A DNA stretch of 64,000 nt. Source: Sporolactobacillus shoreae. GTDB lineage: Bacteria > Bacillota > Bacilli > Bacillales > Sporolactobacillaceae. The notes beneath the pieces were generated by a model that saw nothing but the letters and a program-made list of their open reading frames with translations, was not told the DNA's origin and ran no database searches. The stretch's first letter is position 1; each line of letters starts with the position of its first letter. Below are positions 17,895 through 26,731 of this stretch, one piece after another. The position numbers and the translations under genes are program-made. The stretch is taken from the NCBI RefSeq assembly GCF_004684935.1, contig NZ_SRJD01000001.1, forward strand, positions 248,001 through 312,000, given 5' to 3'.

Positions 17895-20207
17895 ATGGCA
17901 AACAGGAAGCAGAAACGAACGCGGTCCAAAAAGGGATGGAAAGAAACACTGATCTACGAAGTCGGTGGACTTAGCATGTTTTCACTGACCTGTATCGGGA
18001 TGAGCAGTCTCGGTGTGGCGGGTGAGGTACTCAAGGAAACCTGCCGTTTTTTTGCGGGAGACTGGTGGATTATTCTTTTGCTTTTTTCTCTTTCTCTGTC
18101 CGTTTATTATATACTGTTCCGGAGACAGCCTGTTTTCTTTACCAGAAGACTCACCGGTTTTTACCTGATGTCTTTTGCGCTGATGCTGATTAGCCATGTC
18201 CGCCTGTTTGAGACACTTTCTAAATTGAATCAGTGGCAGAATCGTTCAGTCATATTCAATACTTTTTTGCTGTACCGCGGCGAACTAACAGGGACTGTGG
18301 CAAGCAACGGGCTGGGCGGCGGTATGATCGGCGCAATAGGATTCGCTTTTTTTCATTATTTGTTTTCTACAATAGGGACTCTTTTTATGACTGCATTTCT
18401 GATGATCGTGGCTTTAATCCTTATCACCGGGCATTCATTAAGGGATATTGGGAAAAAGCTTTTCGGCGGTATATTCAGAAACATCCGTGCTGGCATTCAA
18501 AACGGGAGAGATGCCATCCATAAATTTTTTTCAAAAAAATCAACGGTTAAAAACAAACATGAAAAGGGACGGGAAATCAAAGCCCCCGTTGTTGACGAAA
18601 CCCATCAGGAGGAGTTTAATTTTCAGGAACCTGAAATTCATGATTTTAATGAGCGTCAGGCGGCACAACCTGATACCAGGCAATATGAACCGCAAATTCA
18701 GGAAGAAAACAAGAAAATCCCTGAAGGGGAGGAAAACGAGTCACCTAATTTTATGCACACGTCTGTGGAAAATGAAGATTATCAGCTTCCACCGCTTGAT
18801 TTACTCAATCATCCAAGGAAAAATGCTCAAAATAATGAACGGAAACACATTGCTGAAAATGTTCGGACTCTTGAGAGAACCTTTGAGAGTTTCGGTGTGC
18901 GCGCCGCAGTTCGTGAAGTACATTTAGGACCCGCCGTGACCCGGTATGAAGTTTATCCGGAGGCAGGTGTAAAGGTGAGTCGGATTCTGAGCCTCAGTGA
19001 CGATCTCGCTCTGGCTCTTGCAGCAAAAGATATCCGGATCGAAGCACCGATACCAGGAAAATCGGCAGTTGGTGTTGAAGTCCCTAACCGGGAAGTGGCG
19101 ATGGTCGGCCTGCGTGAAGTCCTTGAGTCTAAGAATGCTCAAAAGGGAGGATCAAAGCTGACAGTCGGGCTGGGGCGTGACATTTCCGGTGAACCCATTC
19201 TGTCTGATCTGAACAAAATGCCCCACTTGCTTGTTGCGGGAGCAACAGGAAGTGGAAAGAGTGTCTGCATTAACAGTATTATTATCACTCTTCTGATGCG
19301 GACAAAACCAAGCGAAGTCAAGCTATTTATGATCGATCCGAAAATGGTCGAGCTTAACGTATATAATGGCATACCACATCTTCTGACGCCGGTAGTCACA
19401 GACCCTGCAAAGGCAGCACAGGGATTGAAAAATGTGGTCGGTGAAATGGAAAGAAGATATGAACTTTTTTCAGAGAGCGGAACACGCAATCTGGAGGGCT
19501 ACAATGAAATGGTCCGAAAATTTAACGCAGATCATGAAGAGAAGCAGTTATTGATGCCTTACATTGTCGTTATTATCGATGAACTTGCGGATTTGATGAT
19601 GGTTGCGTCAAAAGATGTGGAAGAGACAGTTACAAGACTTGCACAGATGGCAAGGGCGGCAGGGATTCATCTCATTATTGCGACGCAGCGTCCATCAGTG
19701 GATATTATCACGGGCGTGATTAAAGCAAATATTCCATCACGGATCGCCTTTAGCGTTTCTTCGATGATGGATTCACGCACGATACTTGATTCTGGAGGAG
19801 CTGAGAAACTCCTCGGAAAAGGGGACATGCTCTTCTTGCCGATCGGAGCTTCCAAGCCGGTCAGGATCCAGGGTGCCTTCTTGTCGGATGAAGAAGTGGA
19901 GAATGTTGTCAGATATGTCATTGGTCAGCAGAAAGCGAGCTACCGGAAGGATATGATTCCGGACACTCCGTCCGAAGAAAGTCAGGAAAAAGTGGATGAC
20001 GAGCTGTTTGATGATGCTGTTCAGCTTGTGGTCAGCATGCAGACAGCAAGTGTTTCAATGCTGCAGCGCCGTTTCCGTGTCGGTTACACGCGTGCGGCCC
20101 GGCTGATTGATGCCATGGAAGAACGCCATATTGTCGGGCCCTATGAAGGCAGCAAACCACGTGCTGTGCTTGTGCCAAAGCAAAGTGACGAAGCGAGCAC
20201 ACGTTGA
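17895..20207 (+). CDS. spoIIIE: DNA translocase SpoIIIE/FtsK
   Basis: Septum-anchored ATPase that pumps the chromosome into the forespore during sporulation. The 770-residue protein has an N-terminal membrane domain of about four helices (residues ~20-185), an acidic low-complexity linker (~200-300), the alpha/beta RecA-like motor with Walker A GATGSGKS at about 449-456 and Walker [13 protein letters not shown], and the C-terminal gamma winged helix ([18 protein letters not shown]) that reads SRS/KOPS-type sequences. ATG 17895 is preferred to GTG 17889 by SD position. B. subtilis has two paralogues (SpoIIIE, SftA); the membrane domain and position favour SpoIIIE. The tepA gene found before spoIIIE in B. 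subtilis is absent. Confidence 0.95.
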   Translation: MANRKQKRTRSKKGWKETLIYEVGGLSMFSLTCIGMSSLGVAGEVLKETCRFFAGDWWIILLLFSLSLSVYYILFRRQPVFFTRRLTGFYLMSFALMLISHVRLFETLSKLNQWQNRSVIFNTFLLYRGELTGTVASNGLGGGMIGAIGFAFFHYLFSTIGTLFMTAFLMIVALILITGHSLRDIGKKLFGGIFRNIRAGIQNGRDAIHKFFSKKSTVKNKHEKGREIKAPVVDETHQEEFNFQEPEIHDFNERQAAQPDTRQYEPQIQEENKKIPEGEENESPNFMHTSVENEDYQLPPLDLLNHPRKNAQNNERKHIAENVRTLERTFESFGVRAAVREVHLGPAVTRYEVYPEAGVKVSRILSLSDDLALALAAKDIRIEAPIPGKSAVGVEVPNREVAMVGLREVLESKNAQKGGSKLTVGLGRDISGEPILSDLNKMPHLLVAGATGSGKSVCINSIIITLLMRTKPSEVKLFMIDPKMVELNVYNGIPHLLTPVVTDPAKAAQGLKNVVGEMERRYELFSESGTRNLEGYNEMVRKFNADHEEKQLLMPYIVVIIDELADLMMVASKDVEETVTRLAQMARAAGIHLIIATQRPSVDIITGVIKANIPSRIAFSVSSMMDSRTILDSGGAEKLLGKGDMLFLPIGASKPVRIQGAFLSDEEVENVVRYVIGQQKASYRKDMIPDTPSEESQEKVDDELFDDAVQLVVSMQTASVSMLQRRFRVGYTRAARLIDAMEERHIVGPYEGSKPRAVLVPKQSDEASTR

Positions 20208-20267
20208 AATTATTAAAGTACAACTATTTCTTCCTTAAAATGAATTTACAGGTCAGGATGGTGTCGC

Positions 20268-20996
20268 TTGAAAAACGCACTGATTACGGGCGCCAGTGGA
20301 GCGATTGGACAGGCTACAGCCAGAAAATTGGCTGAAGTCGGATATTCCTTATACCTTCACTACAATACAGGAAAAAAGAAAGCGGGTGATTTGTCCGACG
20401 AGCTTTCCGATTTATATCCGAAGCAGACCTTTACCTGTGTTCAGGCGGATCTTGCACAGAAGGATGGGACTGAAAAATTGCTTGGAAGCTTAACAGGCTC
20501 TGTTGAGGAAGTCGTCTATAATTGCGGAAAAAGTCAGGTCGGGCTTTTTCAGGATGTTTCGGAAACAACAGTACAGGAATTTGTTCAACTTCAGCTGACG
20601 AGTCCTTTCCGGCTTATTCAAAAATTGATTCAGCCGATGATTCGTATGAAAAAAGGAAAGATCATTTTTGTTTCGTCTATTTGGGGACTGACTGGAGCGT
20701 CCACGGAAGTGCTTTATTCAATGGTTAAGGGCGGTCAGAATACATTTGTCAAAGCGCTTGCCAAAGAAGTCGCTCCGAGCGGTATTACAGTGAACGCCGT
20801 TGCCCCGGGGGCGGTAGATACACCCATGATGGATGAATTCAGCAGAGAAGATGCAGAACTGGTGAAGGAAGAGATTCCAATGGGACGATTTGCACGCCCT
20901 GAAGAGATCGCTTCTCTGATCCGCTTTCTTATGAGCCAGGAGGCCGATTACATCAGTGGTCAGATTATATCTGCAAATGGTGCATGGTTCTGCTGA
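20268..20996 (+). CDS. ymfI: SDR-family oxidoreductase YmfI
   Basis: 242-residue short-chain dehydrogenase/reductase. The cofactor loop ITGASGAIGQATA is N-terminal, the serine is in IFVSSIWG and the YxxxK pair in YSMVKGGQ. In B. subtilis YmfI is the EF-P 5-aminopentanone reductase, acting on the modification of lysine 32 of elongation factor P. The gene neighbourhood (before ymfK and rodZ) supports orthology, although SDR proteins are hard to separate by sequence alone. The start is TTG 20268 after AGGATG. Confidence 0.85.
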   Translation: MKNALITGASGAIGQATARKLAEVGYSLYLHYNTGKKKAGDLSDELSDLYPKQTFTCVQADLAQKDGTEKLLGSLTGSVEEVVYNCGKSQVGLFQDVSETTVQEFVQLQLTSPFRLIQKLIQPMIRMKKGKIIFVSSIWGLTGASTEVLYSMVKGGQNTFVKALAKEVAPSGITVNAVAPGAVDTPMMDEFSREDAELVKEEIPMGRFARPEEIASLIRFLMSQEADYISGQIISANGAWFC

Positions 20997-21017
20997 TCAC
21001 CAGAAAATATGCTCTTT

Positions 21018-21033
21018 CTGATATGAATATCAG
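21018..21033 (+). repeat. Short inverted repeat upstream of ymfK
   Basis: CTGATAT-GA-ATATCAG is a perfect 16-base palindrome beginning 22 nt after the ymfI stop. It lacks a T-tract. It could be an operator or a weak hairpin; nothing else supports a role. Confidence 0.35.
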
Positions 21034-21283
21034 GCAGATAAAGGTTATAATAAAAGGGATTTCACTTGAAAGTTTTCTTTAAGAACATTATCGTTAAAAA
21101 GGTTAAATTATGATAATATAAGTTAAAGAAGGTGTCCGACTTTCGACTCAATTTGACAGTCGGTATCAAGGGATTTTGATAGGGCGAAGCCAGGTGATAC
21201 GCTTGAAATTTGGATCCATGTGGATTTTCTGAGAGCGTTTCTGGAATATGTTTAGTGGCCATGTATCCAAAAGGAGAAAATTC

Positions 21284-22066
21284 GTGGCAGACGGCAAAGA
21301 ATGGTATCTGGAATACGAAATACATAAGAACAGGCCGGGATTGCTCGGTGAAGTATCATCTTTGCTGGGAATGCTGGGCATTGACATTCTTACCATCAAT
21401 GGCGTCGACCATGAGCGGAGAGGGTTACTCGTTCTGGTGCGGGATGAAGCGCAAATTAGACGTTTTCTGGCGGCAGTCCGCACTATGGAGACCATTCACC
21501 TGACGAAAGCACGTATTCCTACTTTGGGTGACAGGCTTGCCGTGCGTCACGGCCGTTACCTTGAAAGGGACTTAGGAGACAAGAAAACATTTCTGTTTGT
21601 TAGAAATGAAATAGGTTTGCTCGTTGACTTTATGGCAGAGTTATTTAAAATGCCTTCCCATCCCCTGATTGGGATCAGAGGGATGCCTCGTGTAGGCAAA
21701 TCCGAGTCAATTATTGCCGCAAGTGTTTCCGCAAATAAGCGGTGGATTTTCATCTCTTCAACCCTGCTCAGTCAGACAATCCGTACCCGTCTTTCCAAAG
21801 ATGAGCGATCACCGGAAAATGTTTTTGTGATTGATGGCTCAGTCTCCCGATTGAGAGGATCAGAAGCCCATTGGGATTTGATCCGGGAGCTGATGCGACA
21901 TCAGCTGTCGATAGTTGTTGAACATCCGGACAATTTCGTTGGAATGGCTGGATGTTCACTGGATGATTTTAATTATATTCTTGAGCTTCGAAATCAACGG
22001 AATGAACACATCCCATTTGAAAATGAAATCCAGTCGCCGGATAAGCAATGGTCTGATCTTAATTAA
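21284..22066 (+). CDS. ymfK: DUF3388 protein YmfK
   Basis: 260-residue protein of the DUF3388 family, which occurs next to rodZ in sporeformers. An ACT-like N-terminal region (EWYLEYEIHKNRPGLLGEVS) is followed by a P-loop-like segment GIRGMPRVGKSESIIAAS and a C-terminal domain with HWDLIRELMRHQ. GTG 21284 is chosen because AAAGGAGA lies just upstream and homologues begin near WYLEYE; the frame is open back to 21248. The small ymfJ gene (DUF3243) that precedes ymfK in B. subtilis is not found in the 287 nt upstream. Function is unknown. Confidence 0.88.
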   Translation: MADGKEWYLEYEIHKNRPGLLGEVSSLLGMLGIDILTINGVDHERRGLLVLVRDEAQIRRFLAAVRTMETIHLTKARIPTLGDRLAVRHGRYLERDLGDKKTFLFVRNEIGLLVDFMAELFKMPSHPLIGIRGMPRVGKSESIIAASVSANKRWIFISSTLLSQTIRTRLSKDERSPENVFVIDGSVSRLRGSEAHWDLIRELMRHQLSIVVEHPDNFVGMAGCSLDDFNYILELRNQRNEHIPFENEIQSPDKQWSDLN

Positions 22067-22084
22067 TAATGGCAGGTGTTTTTA

Positions 22085-22978
22085 GTGAGTGAACTTGGTC
22101 AAACTTTGAGGGAAGCCCGTGAGGAGAAGGGACTCTCACTGGACGATTTGCAGGAAGAAACTAAGATTCAAAAGCGCTATCTCAAGGCAATTGAGGAAGG
22201 CGATTTCAAACAGCTCCCCGGTGATTTTTATACCCGCGCTTTTATTAAAAGCTATGCTGAAGCGGTCGGGTTGGAATTTGGGACGTTAACGCAGCAGTTT
22301 TCCTCTGAAATGCCAGGGGTACATCGTGACGTCCCTGATAGGCGAGCAATACCGTCTGGCGGAACAGGTGATGAGGCACCGGTGAGAAGGACCGTCAGAA
22401 GAAACAGATCCGGGTCAAAAAGATGGTCGTCATTTATCAATAGGGCAATTACTATTGTTTTTATCCTGATTGTCCTGATGCTCATTTACATACTGATTAC
22501 CGGTATTATGAGCCATCAGGGAAATCAGACCGGGACAAAGACGCAGGGGACGGGATCATCCGTTTCTTTTAAAGGAAGCAGCGCTTCGAGTTCCGACAGT
22601 TCGTCCAACTCAAGTTCGTCCAGTACAAGTTCAGCAAGTTCTTCTTCCGGACAGCAAGTGCTGAAGCTGAATCAAACCCAGGGAACGACTTCTACTTACA
22701 CGTTGACCGGCACAACGAAGTTTACGATCACTGTTTCGACTAAAACTGGGCTTCCGGCTTGGTTTATGGCTAAAGATGCGAAAACGAATGCGCAGATTCA
22801 GCAGGGGACGGTTTCGAATGCCGGTAAGAAATCCTATCAATTTGATGCGTCGAATGTCCAGTCTCTTTCATTGAGATTCGGAAGTGTGCCCAATACCTCA
22901 TTGATGATCAATGGACAGCCATTTAGTTTTCCAAGTACGAGCACCACACAAAACATCGTTATCAATTTCAGTAAGTAA
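22085..22978 (+). CDS. rodZ: Cell-shape protein RodZ (YmfM)
   Basis: Membrane protein that links MreB filaments to the peptidoglycan elongation machinery. The 297-residue protein has an N-terminal XRE-like helix-turn-helix (LGQTLREAREEKGLSLDDL), a single membrane helix at about residues 118-140 (ITIVFILIVLMLIYILI), a strongly serine-rich extracytoplasmic linker (~158-190) and a C-terminal DUF4115 beta domain ending in TQNIVINFSK. The start is GTG 22085 (SD GGCAGGTG), 18 nt after the ymfK stop. The unusually pure serine linker is the only irregular feature. Confidence 0.92.
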   Translation: MSELGQTLREAREEKGLSLDDLQEETKIQKRYLKAIEEGDFKQLPGDFYTRAFIKSYAEAVGLEFGTLTQQFSSEMPGVHRDVPDRRAIPSGGTGDEAPVRRTVRRNRSGSKRWSSFINRAITIVFILIVLMLIYILITGIMSHQGNQTGTKTQGTGSSVSFKGSSASSSDSSSNSSSSSTSSASSSSGQQVLKLNQTQGTTSTYTLTGTTKFTITVSTKTGLPAWFMAKDAKTNAQIQQGTVSNAGKKSYQFDASNVQSLSLRFGSVPNTSLMINGQPFSFPSTSTTQNIVINFSK

Positions 22979-22991
22979 TAGATGTCTGAAG

Positions 22992-23026
22992 ATGGGGCCA
23001 GCCAGTTGTGGCGGCTCCATTTTTTC
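22992..23026 (+). terminator. rodZ intrinsic terminator
   Basis: ATGGGGCCAGCCA pairs with TGGCGGCTCCAT (12 pairs, one bulge, one G-T) around GTTG, followed by TTTTTT. Confidence 0.9.
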
Positions 23027-23109
23027 TTGCGGAATTTCTTAATTGTGTATTATTTGTGTCCGGGAATAAAGAAATTTTGTGATTTCCAAATAATAGGGAG
23101 GATTCCGAC

Positions 23110-23688
23110 GTGAATATCGCCAATAAGTTAACTGTAGCCCGAATAATTATGATCCCCGTGTTTTTGATTTTTCTTCTTGTACCGATGAATCTAGGTGTTC
23201 TCGGCTCCGGACCATTTTTTCTCCCTGTTTCCCAACTGCTTGCCGGCTTTATTTTCATTATTGCTTCGATAACCGATTGGCTGGACGGACAGCTTGCCCG
23301 AAGAAAAAACCTGATCACAAACTTCGGTAAATTTTCAGATCCTCTAGCCGACAAACTGCTTGTCATGAGTGCTTTTGTGTCGTTCGTCGGTATGGGGAGA
23401 ATGGCTTCTTGGATGGTTGTTATTATTCTTGCGAGGGAATTTGCTGTGACGGGTCTCAGGCTGGTGGCGGCAGGAGAGGGTGACGTGATCGCAGCCAGCA
23501 AAGTTGCTAAATGGAAGACATTTTCTCAAATGTTGACTATCATTTCCTTTTTATTTAATAATATCCCCTTTGGACCTGGTGGATTCCCTCTTGATCAAAT
23601 CCTTTTATGGATCGCAGTCATTCTGACAATCATTTCAGGTGCCGATTATTTTTACCAAAATCGTGATGTTTTGCTTCGCTCAAGATAA
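23110..23688 (+). CDS. pgsA: CDP-diacylglycerol-glycerol-3-phosphate 3-phosphatidyltransferase
   Basis: Integral membrane enzyme making phosphatidylglycerophosphate, the committed step to phosphatidylglycerol. The 192-residue protein has the complete CDP-alcohol phosphotransferase motif DG-x2-AR-x8-G-x3-D-x3-D in WLDGQLARRKNLI followed by TNFGKFSDPLADK, preceded by the N-terminal NIANKLTVARI signature. About five to six hydrophobic helices are visible. The start is GTG 23110 with SD GGGAGG. It lies in the conserved rodZ-pgsA-cinA-recA order. Confidence 0.95.
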   Translation: MNIANKLTVARIIMIPVFLIFLLVPMNLGVLGSGPFFLPVSQLLAGFIFIIASITDWLDGQLARRKNLITNFGKFSDPLADKLLVMSAFVSFVGMGRMASWMVVIILAREFAVTGLRLVAAGEGDVIAASKVAKWKTFSQMLTIISFLFNNIPFGPGGFPLDQILLWIAVILTIISGADYFYQNRDVLLRSR

Positions 23689-23773
23689 TCTGTTCTGGTT
23701 GCACTCGGCATCAGAGTACCTGATAATGAAATGTGGGAGTAGCTAAGAATTAAAAAGATTGGAGTCTGGCTAT

Positions 23774-25021
23774 ATGAATGCGGAAATCATTGCGGTTGGG
23801 TCGGAGCTTCTACTGGGGCAGATTGCAAACACAAATGCTCAGTTTATATCGGAACAGTTGGCATTGCTCGGAATTGATGTTTTTTTTCACACTGTTTGCG
23901 GTGACAATGAACCCAGGCTTCGCGACGCGATCAAGAAGGCTGAATCACGTGCGGAACTGATTATTTTTACCGGAGGGCTTGGTCCGACTAAAGATGATCT
24001 GACCAAAGAAACGGTTGCCCGGGTGCTCGGAAAGAAGCTGGTCGCAGATCAGAAAGCCATGGACAGTATGCTGGATTATTTCAAAGTTACCGGTCGGGAA
24101 ATGACGGAAAACAATCTGAAGCAGGCCCTGGTGATTGAAGGCAGCCATATTCTGCCTAATAGTCAGGGAATGGCGCCAGGAATGATCGTTGAAGAAGGCG
24201 GGCACGTCTACTTGCTGATGCCGGGAGTCCCTTCAGAAATGAGACCGATGTTTCTCGACTTTGCAAAAAGCTACTTTGCCCACAGACACTCGCAGCATAT
24301 ACAATCCAGGGTTCTTCGTTTTTTCGGTATCGGAGAATCACAATTGGAAACAAAAATCATTGATCTGATTGATGCCCAGTCTAACCCGACCATCGCCCCA
24401 CTTGCTAAGGAGAGTGAAGTCACTCTCAGGCTCACAGCAAAGCATGAAAGCAAAGAGGAAGCTGAAAAAATGTTGGATCTGATCGAACAGAAAATTGATC
24501 AGCGGGTTGGAACTTATCTGTATGGGTATGATGAAGTATCGCTTCCAGAGGTTGTTTTCGGCCTTCTTCAGGCTGAGAAGAAAACAATTGCCTTTGCAGA
24601 GAGTCTGACTGGGGGAATGGCTTCGGAATGGATGACCGGATTTCCAGGTGCTTCATCTATTTTAAACGGAGGCATCGTCTGCTACACGAATGAGGTTAAG
24701 GAGCAGGTGCTTCATGTCCCGACGGAGGTGCTAAAAAGCGACGGAGCAGTCAGCGCCCGATGCGCGGAACTGATGGCTTCTTCGATAAGGACCCTTTGTG
24801 GTTCAGATATTGGCGTTAGTTTTACAGGCGTGGCCGGGCCTGATAAAAGTGAGGGCAAAGACGTGGGAACTGTCTATATTGGCTTCGCCGATGGAGACAA
24901 TTCGCGTAGCTATCTTTATCAGTTTAAGGGGTCACGGAGGAAGATCAGAATCCAGTCAGTCAAAACGGGATATGATCTCATCAGGCGTTACCTTCGTCGT
25001 TTGCCGGCTATTGTAAAATAA
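23774..25021 (+). CDS. cinA: CinA-family protein (competence/damage-inducible)
   Basis: 415-residue two-domain protein: an N-terminal MoCF-biosynthesis-like domain (IIAVGSELLLGQIANTNAQ, FTGGLGPTKDDLT) and a C-terminal CinA amidase-type domain (IAFAESLTGGMAS, FTGVAGPDKSEGKDVGTVY). Family members have ADP-ribose pyrophosphatase and, in the C-terminal domain, NMN deamidase activity; in streptococci CinA carries RecA to the membrane in competence. ATG 23774 was chosen over the open upstream codons because TGGAG lies 9 nt before it. It is followed by recA, as in most Firmicutes. Confidence 0.93.
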   Translation: MNAEIIAVGSELLLGQIANTNAQFISEQLALLGIDVFFHTVCGDNEPRLRDAIKKAESRAELIIFTGGLGPTKDDLTKETVARVLGKKLVADQKAMDSMLDYFKVTGREMTENNLKQALVIEGSHILPNSQGMAPGMIVEEGGHVYLLMPGVPSEMRPMFLDFAKSYFAHRHSQHIQSRVLRFFGIGESQLETKIIDLIDAQSNPTIAPLAKESEVTLRLTAKHESKEEAEKMLDLIEQKIDQRVGTYLYGYDEVSLPEVVFGLLQAEKKTIAFAESLTGGMASEWMTGFPGASSILNGGIVCYTNEVKEQVLHVPTEVLKSDGAVSARCAELMASSIRTLCGSDIGVSFTGVAGPDKSEGKDVGTVYIGFADGDNSRSYLYQFKGSRRKIRIQSVKTGYDLIRRYLRRLPAIVK

Positions 25022-25053
25022 TACATGTCAATTAAACGAATAAATGCAATGGG

Positions 25054-25065
25054 GAACACTTGTGC
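25054..25065 (+). promoter_or_regulatory. Candidate LexA (SOS) box of recA
   Basis: GAAC-ACTT-GTGC resembles the Bacillus LexA site GAAC-N4-GTTC with one mismatch, and it overlaps the -35 hexamer of the recA promoter. The position is right for LexA repression, but the second half-site is imperfect. Confidence 0.5.
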
Positions 25066-25088
25066 TTATTTACAAAAAAAGTTATGAT
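25060..25088 (+). promoter_or_regulatory. recA promoter
   Basis: TTGTGC (25060-25065), a 17-nt spacer and TATGAT (25083-25088), 34 nt before the recA start. Confidence 0.6.
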
Positions 25089-25122
25089 AAATATACGATG
25101 CATGAGGAGATGAACTGGGACG

Positions 25123-26187
25123 ATGGCTGAAAAAAATGAAAGAAAAGCGGCACTTGAGAGTGCCTTGCGCCAGATTGAAAAACAGTTTGGAAAAGGATCA
25201 ATTATGAGGCTTGGTGAACAACCGGATCAGCGGGTATCTACTGTGTCCAGCGGTTCACTGGCTCTGGATATTGCTTTGGGCGTCGGCGGTTATCCGCGCG
25301 GCCGAATCATTGAAATTTACGGGCCTGAATCTTCCGGTAAAACGACAGTCGCACTCCATGCGATTGCGGAAGTTCAGCAGAACGGTGGTCAGGCGGCATT
25401 CATTGATGCAGAACATGCGCTGGACCCGGTTTATGCGGAAAACCTGGGTGTCAATATCGATGAGTTGCTCCTTTCGCAGCCGGATACGGGCGAACAGGCT
25501 CTGGAGATTGCCGAGGCACTGGTCAGGAGCGGTGCAATTGATATCATTGTTATTGATTCAGTTGCTGCACTGGTTCCTAAAGCTGAAATTGAAGGAGAAA
25601 TGGGCGATGCCCATGTAGGTCTCCAGGCCCGGCTGATGTCGCAGGCGCTGAGAAAGCTTTCAGGAGCGATCAGTAAATCCAAGACGACGGCTATTTTCAT
25701 CAATCAGATTCGTGAGAAAGTTGGCGTCATGTTTGGCAATCCCGAAACGACTCCTGGTGGACGCGCATTAAAATTTTACGCGTCAGTGCGTCTTGAAGTA
25801 CGCCGCGCCGAAACTTTGAAAATCGGAAATGATATTGTCGGAAACCGCGCCAGAATTAAAGTGGTAAAAAATAAAGTTGCCCCACCGTTCAAACAGGCTG
25901 AAGTTGATATTATGTATGGACAGGGTATTTCTCAGGAAGGGGAAATACTGGACATCGGGTCGGAACTGGATATCGTTGAAAAAAGTGGCTCCTGGTATTC
26001 GTTCAACAAGGAGCGCCTGGGTCAGGGGCGTGAGAACGCCAAACTTTTCCTGAAAGAGAATGAGCCAATCAAAGAAGCAATCAAAGCGAAGATACGCAGC
26101 CATTACAATTTGGATAAAGAGGTTTCGGCTGATGTTCAAGAACTGCCCGATGAAAATCAGCAGCCGGCCGATAAAGAACTGAGTTAA
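25123..26187 (+). CDS. recA: Recombinase RecA
   Basis: ATP-dependent strand-exchange protein and activator of LexA self-cleavage. The 354-residue sequence has Walker A GPESSGKT at residues 67-74, Walker B-like [13 protein letters not shown], the DNA-binding L2 region [19 protein letters not shown] and the C-terminal acidic tail ([15 protein letters not shown]). ATG 25123 has the SD GAGGAG. Its own promoter with a candidate LexA box precedes it and a strong terminator follows. Confidence 0.99.
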   Translation: MAEKNERKAALESALRQIEKQFGKGSIMRLGEQPDQRVSTVSSGSLALDIALGVGGYPRGRIIEIYGPESSGKTTVALHAIAEVQQNGGQAAFIDAEHALDPVYAENLGVNIDELLLSQPDTGEQALEIAEALVRSGAIDIIVIDSVAALVPKAEIEGEMGDAHVGLQARLMSQALRKLSGAISKSKTTAIFINQIREKVGVMFGNPETTPGGRALKFYASVRLEVRRAETLKIGNDIVGNRARIKVVKNKVAPPFKQAEVDIMYGQGISQEGEILDIGSELDIVEKSGSWYSFNKERLGQGRENAKLFLKENEPIKEAIKAKIRSHYNLDKEVSADVQELPDENQQPADKELS

Positions 26188-26217
26188 TATTTTATCTGTA
26201 TTAAAGTTAAAATTGGG

Positions 26218-26256
26218 AAAAGATCATGCGGTTTTATACGGCATGATCTTTTTTCT
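26218..26256 (+). terminator. recA intrinsic terminator
   Basis: AAAAGATCATGC (26218-26229) pairs perfectly with GCATGATCTTTT (26241-26252) around an 11-nt loop and runs into TTTTTT. The interspersed repeat begins about 8 nt later. Confidence 0.92.
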
Positions 26257-26260
26257 TATT

Positions 26261-26424
26261 GGCTATGTTTAAATTCAATGTTGATTTTGCCCCTCCATTG
26301 ATTGGAGCGAAAGGTGCGAGACTCCTGGGATCAGCGAGCCTTCTGGCCTTTCAGCGAGGGCAACGAGCGCGGAGGCTCACGGATCGCTCGCGGAAAGTGA
26401 ACGCCGGGAGCGAAAAACAACAGA
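26261..26424. repeat. Interspersed palindromic repeat, full-length copy
   Basis: About 164 bases, starting GGCTATGTTTAAATTC and continuing with GATTGGAGCGAAAGGTGCG, GAGACTCC, GAGGCTCAC, CGCTCGCGGAAAGTG and GGGAGCGAAAAACAAC. The ends are imperfect inverted repeats (GTTGATTTTG against AAAAACAAC), and many internal segments can pair. The left 70 bases recur at 38121-38190 with few differences. From memory, similar sequences with GGAGCGGAAGG, GAGACTCC and GCGGAAAGCGAG blocks are scattered between genes of many Bacillaceae, but no database was consulted. A 62-codon frame across it is not considered a gene. Confidence 0.8.
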
Positions 26425-26501
26425 CAAGTTTGACAAAACCTTCTTAATTAAAAAACCGGTTATCTCGTAGACAAGCATTGTTTCGCACCTGTTGCACAAG
26501 G
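26425..26501 (+). other. Spacer between repeat and rny promoter
   Basis: No gene, terminator or repeat is recognised in these bases. Confidence 0.5.
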
Positions 26502-26530
26502 TTGACAACCCAAATGTGCAATTATAAAAT
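26502..26530 (+). promoter_or_regulatory. Sigma-A promoter for rny
   Basis: Perfect TTGACA (26502-26507), a 17-nt spacer and TAAAAT (26525-26530). It implies a leader of about 195 nt before rny. Confidence 0.75.
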
Positions 26531-26537
26531 GAACTTG

Positions 26538-26718
26538 TAACTATTTGGTTACTGACTTTACGAATATGTAAATATTTTTGCCGGTAAGTGCTTGAAAAGC
26601 TGACATAAAGCTGACAAAGGAATGTGTAATACGTTCCGGCTAGCCTTTATTGATCCTTTCGCGAGCGCCATTCAAAAGTTAAAGCAATTGATTGACCTTT
26701 TTACGAAACAGAAAAGCA
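26538..26718 (+). other. Long rny 5' leader
   Basis: The leader contains a tandem AGCTGACA (two copies 11 nt apart, near 26598-26616) followed by the stem GGAATGT/ACGTTCC (26619-26637) around GTAAT. No SD-supported upstream frame was found. Its length suggests post-transcriptional control of rny. Confidence 0.4.
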
Positions 26719-26731
26719 AGGAGGTGAAATG

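Noticed and set aside
26259-26447. 62-codon open frame after recA
   Set aside because: It lies entirely on the interspersed repeat, lacks an SD and the second repeat copy does not preserve the frame.
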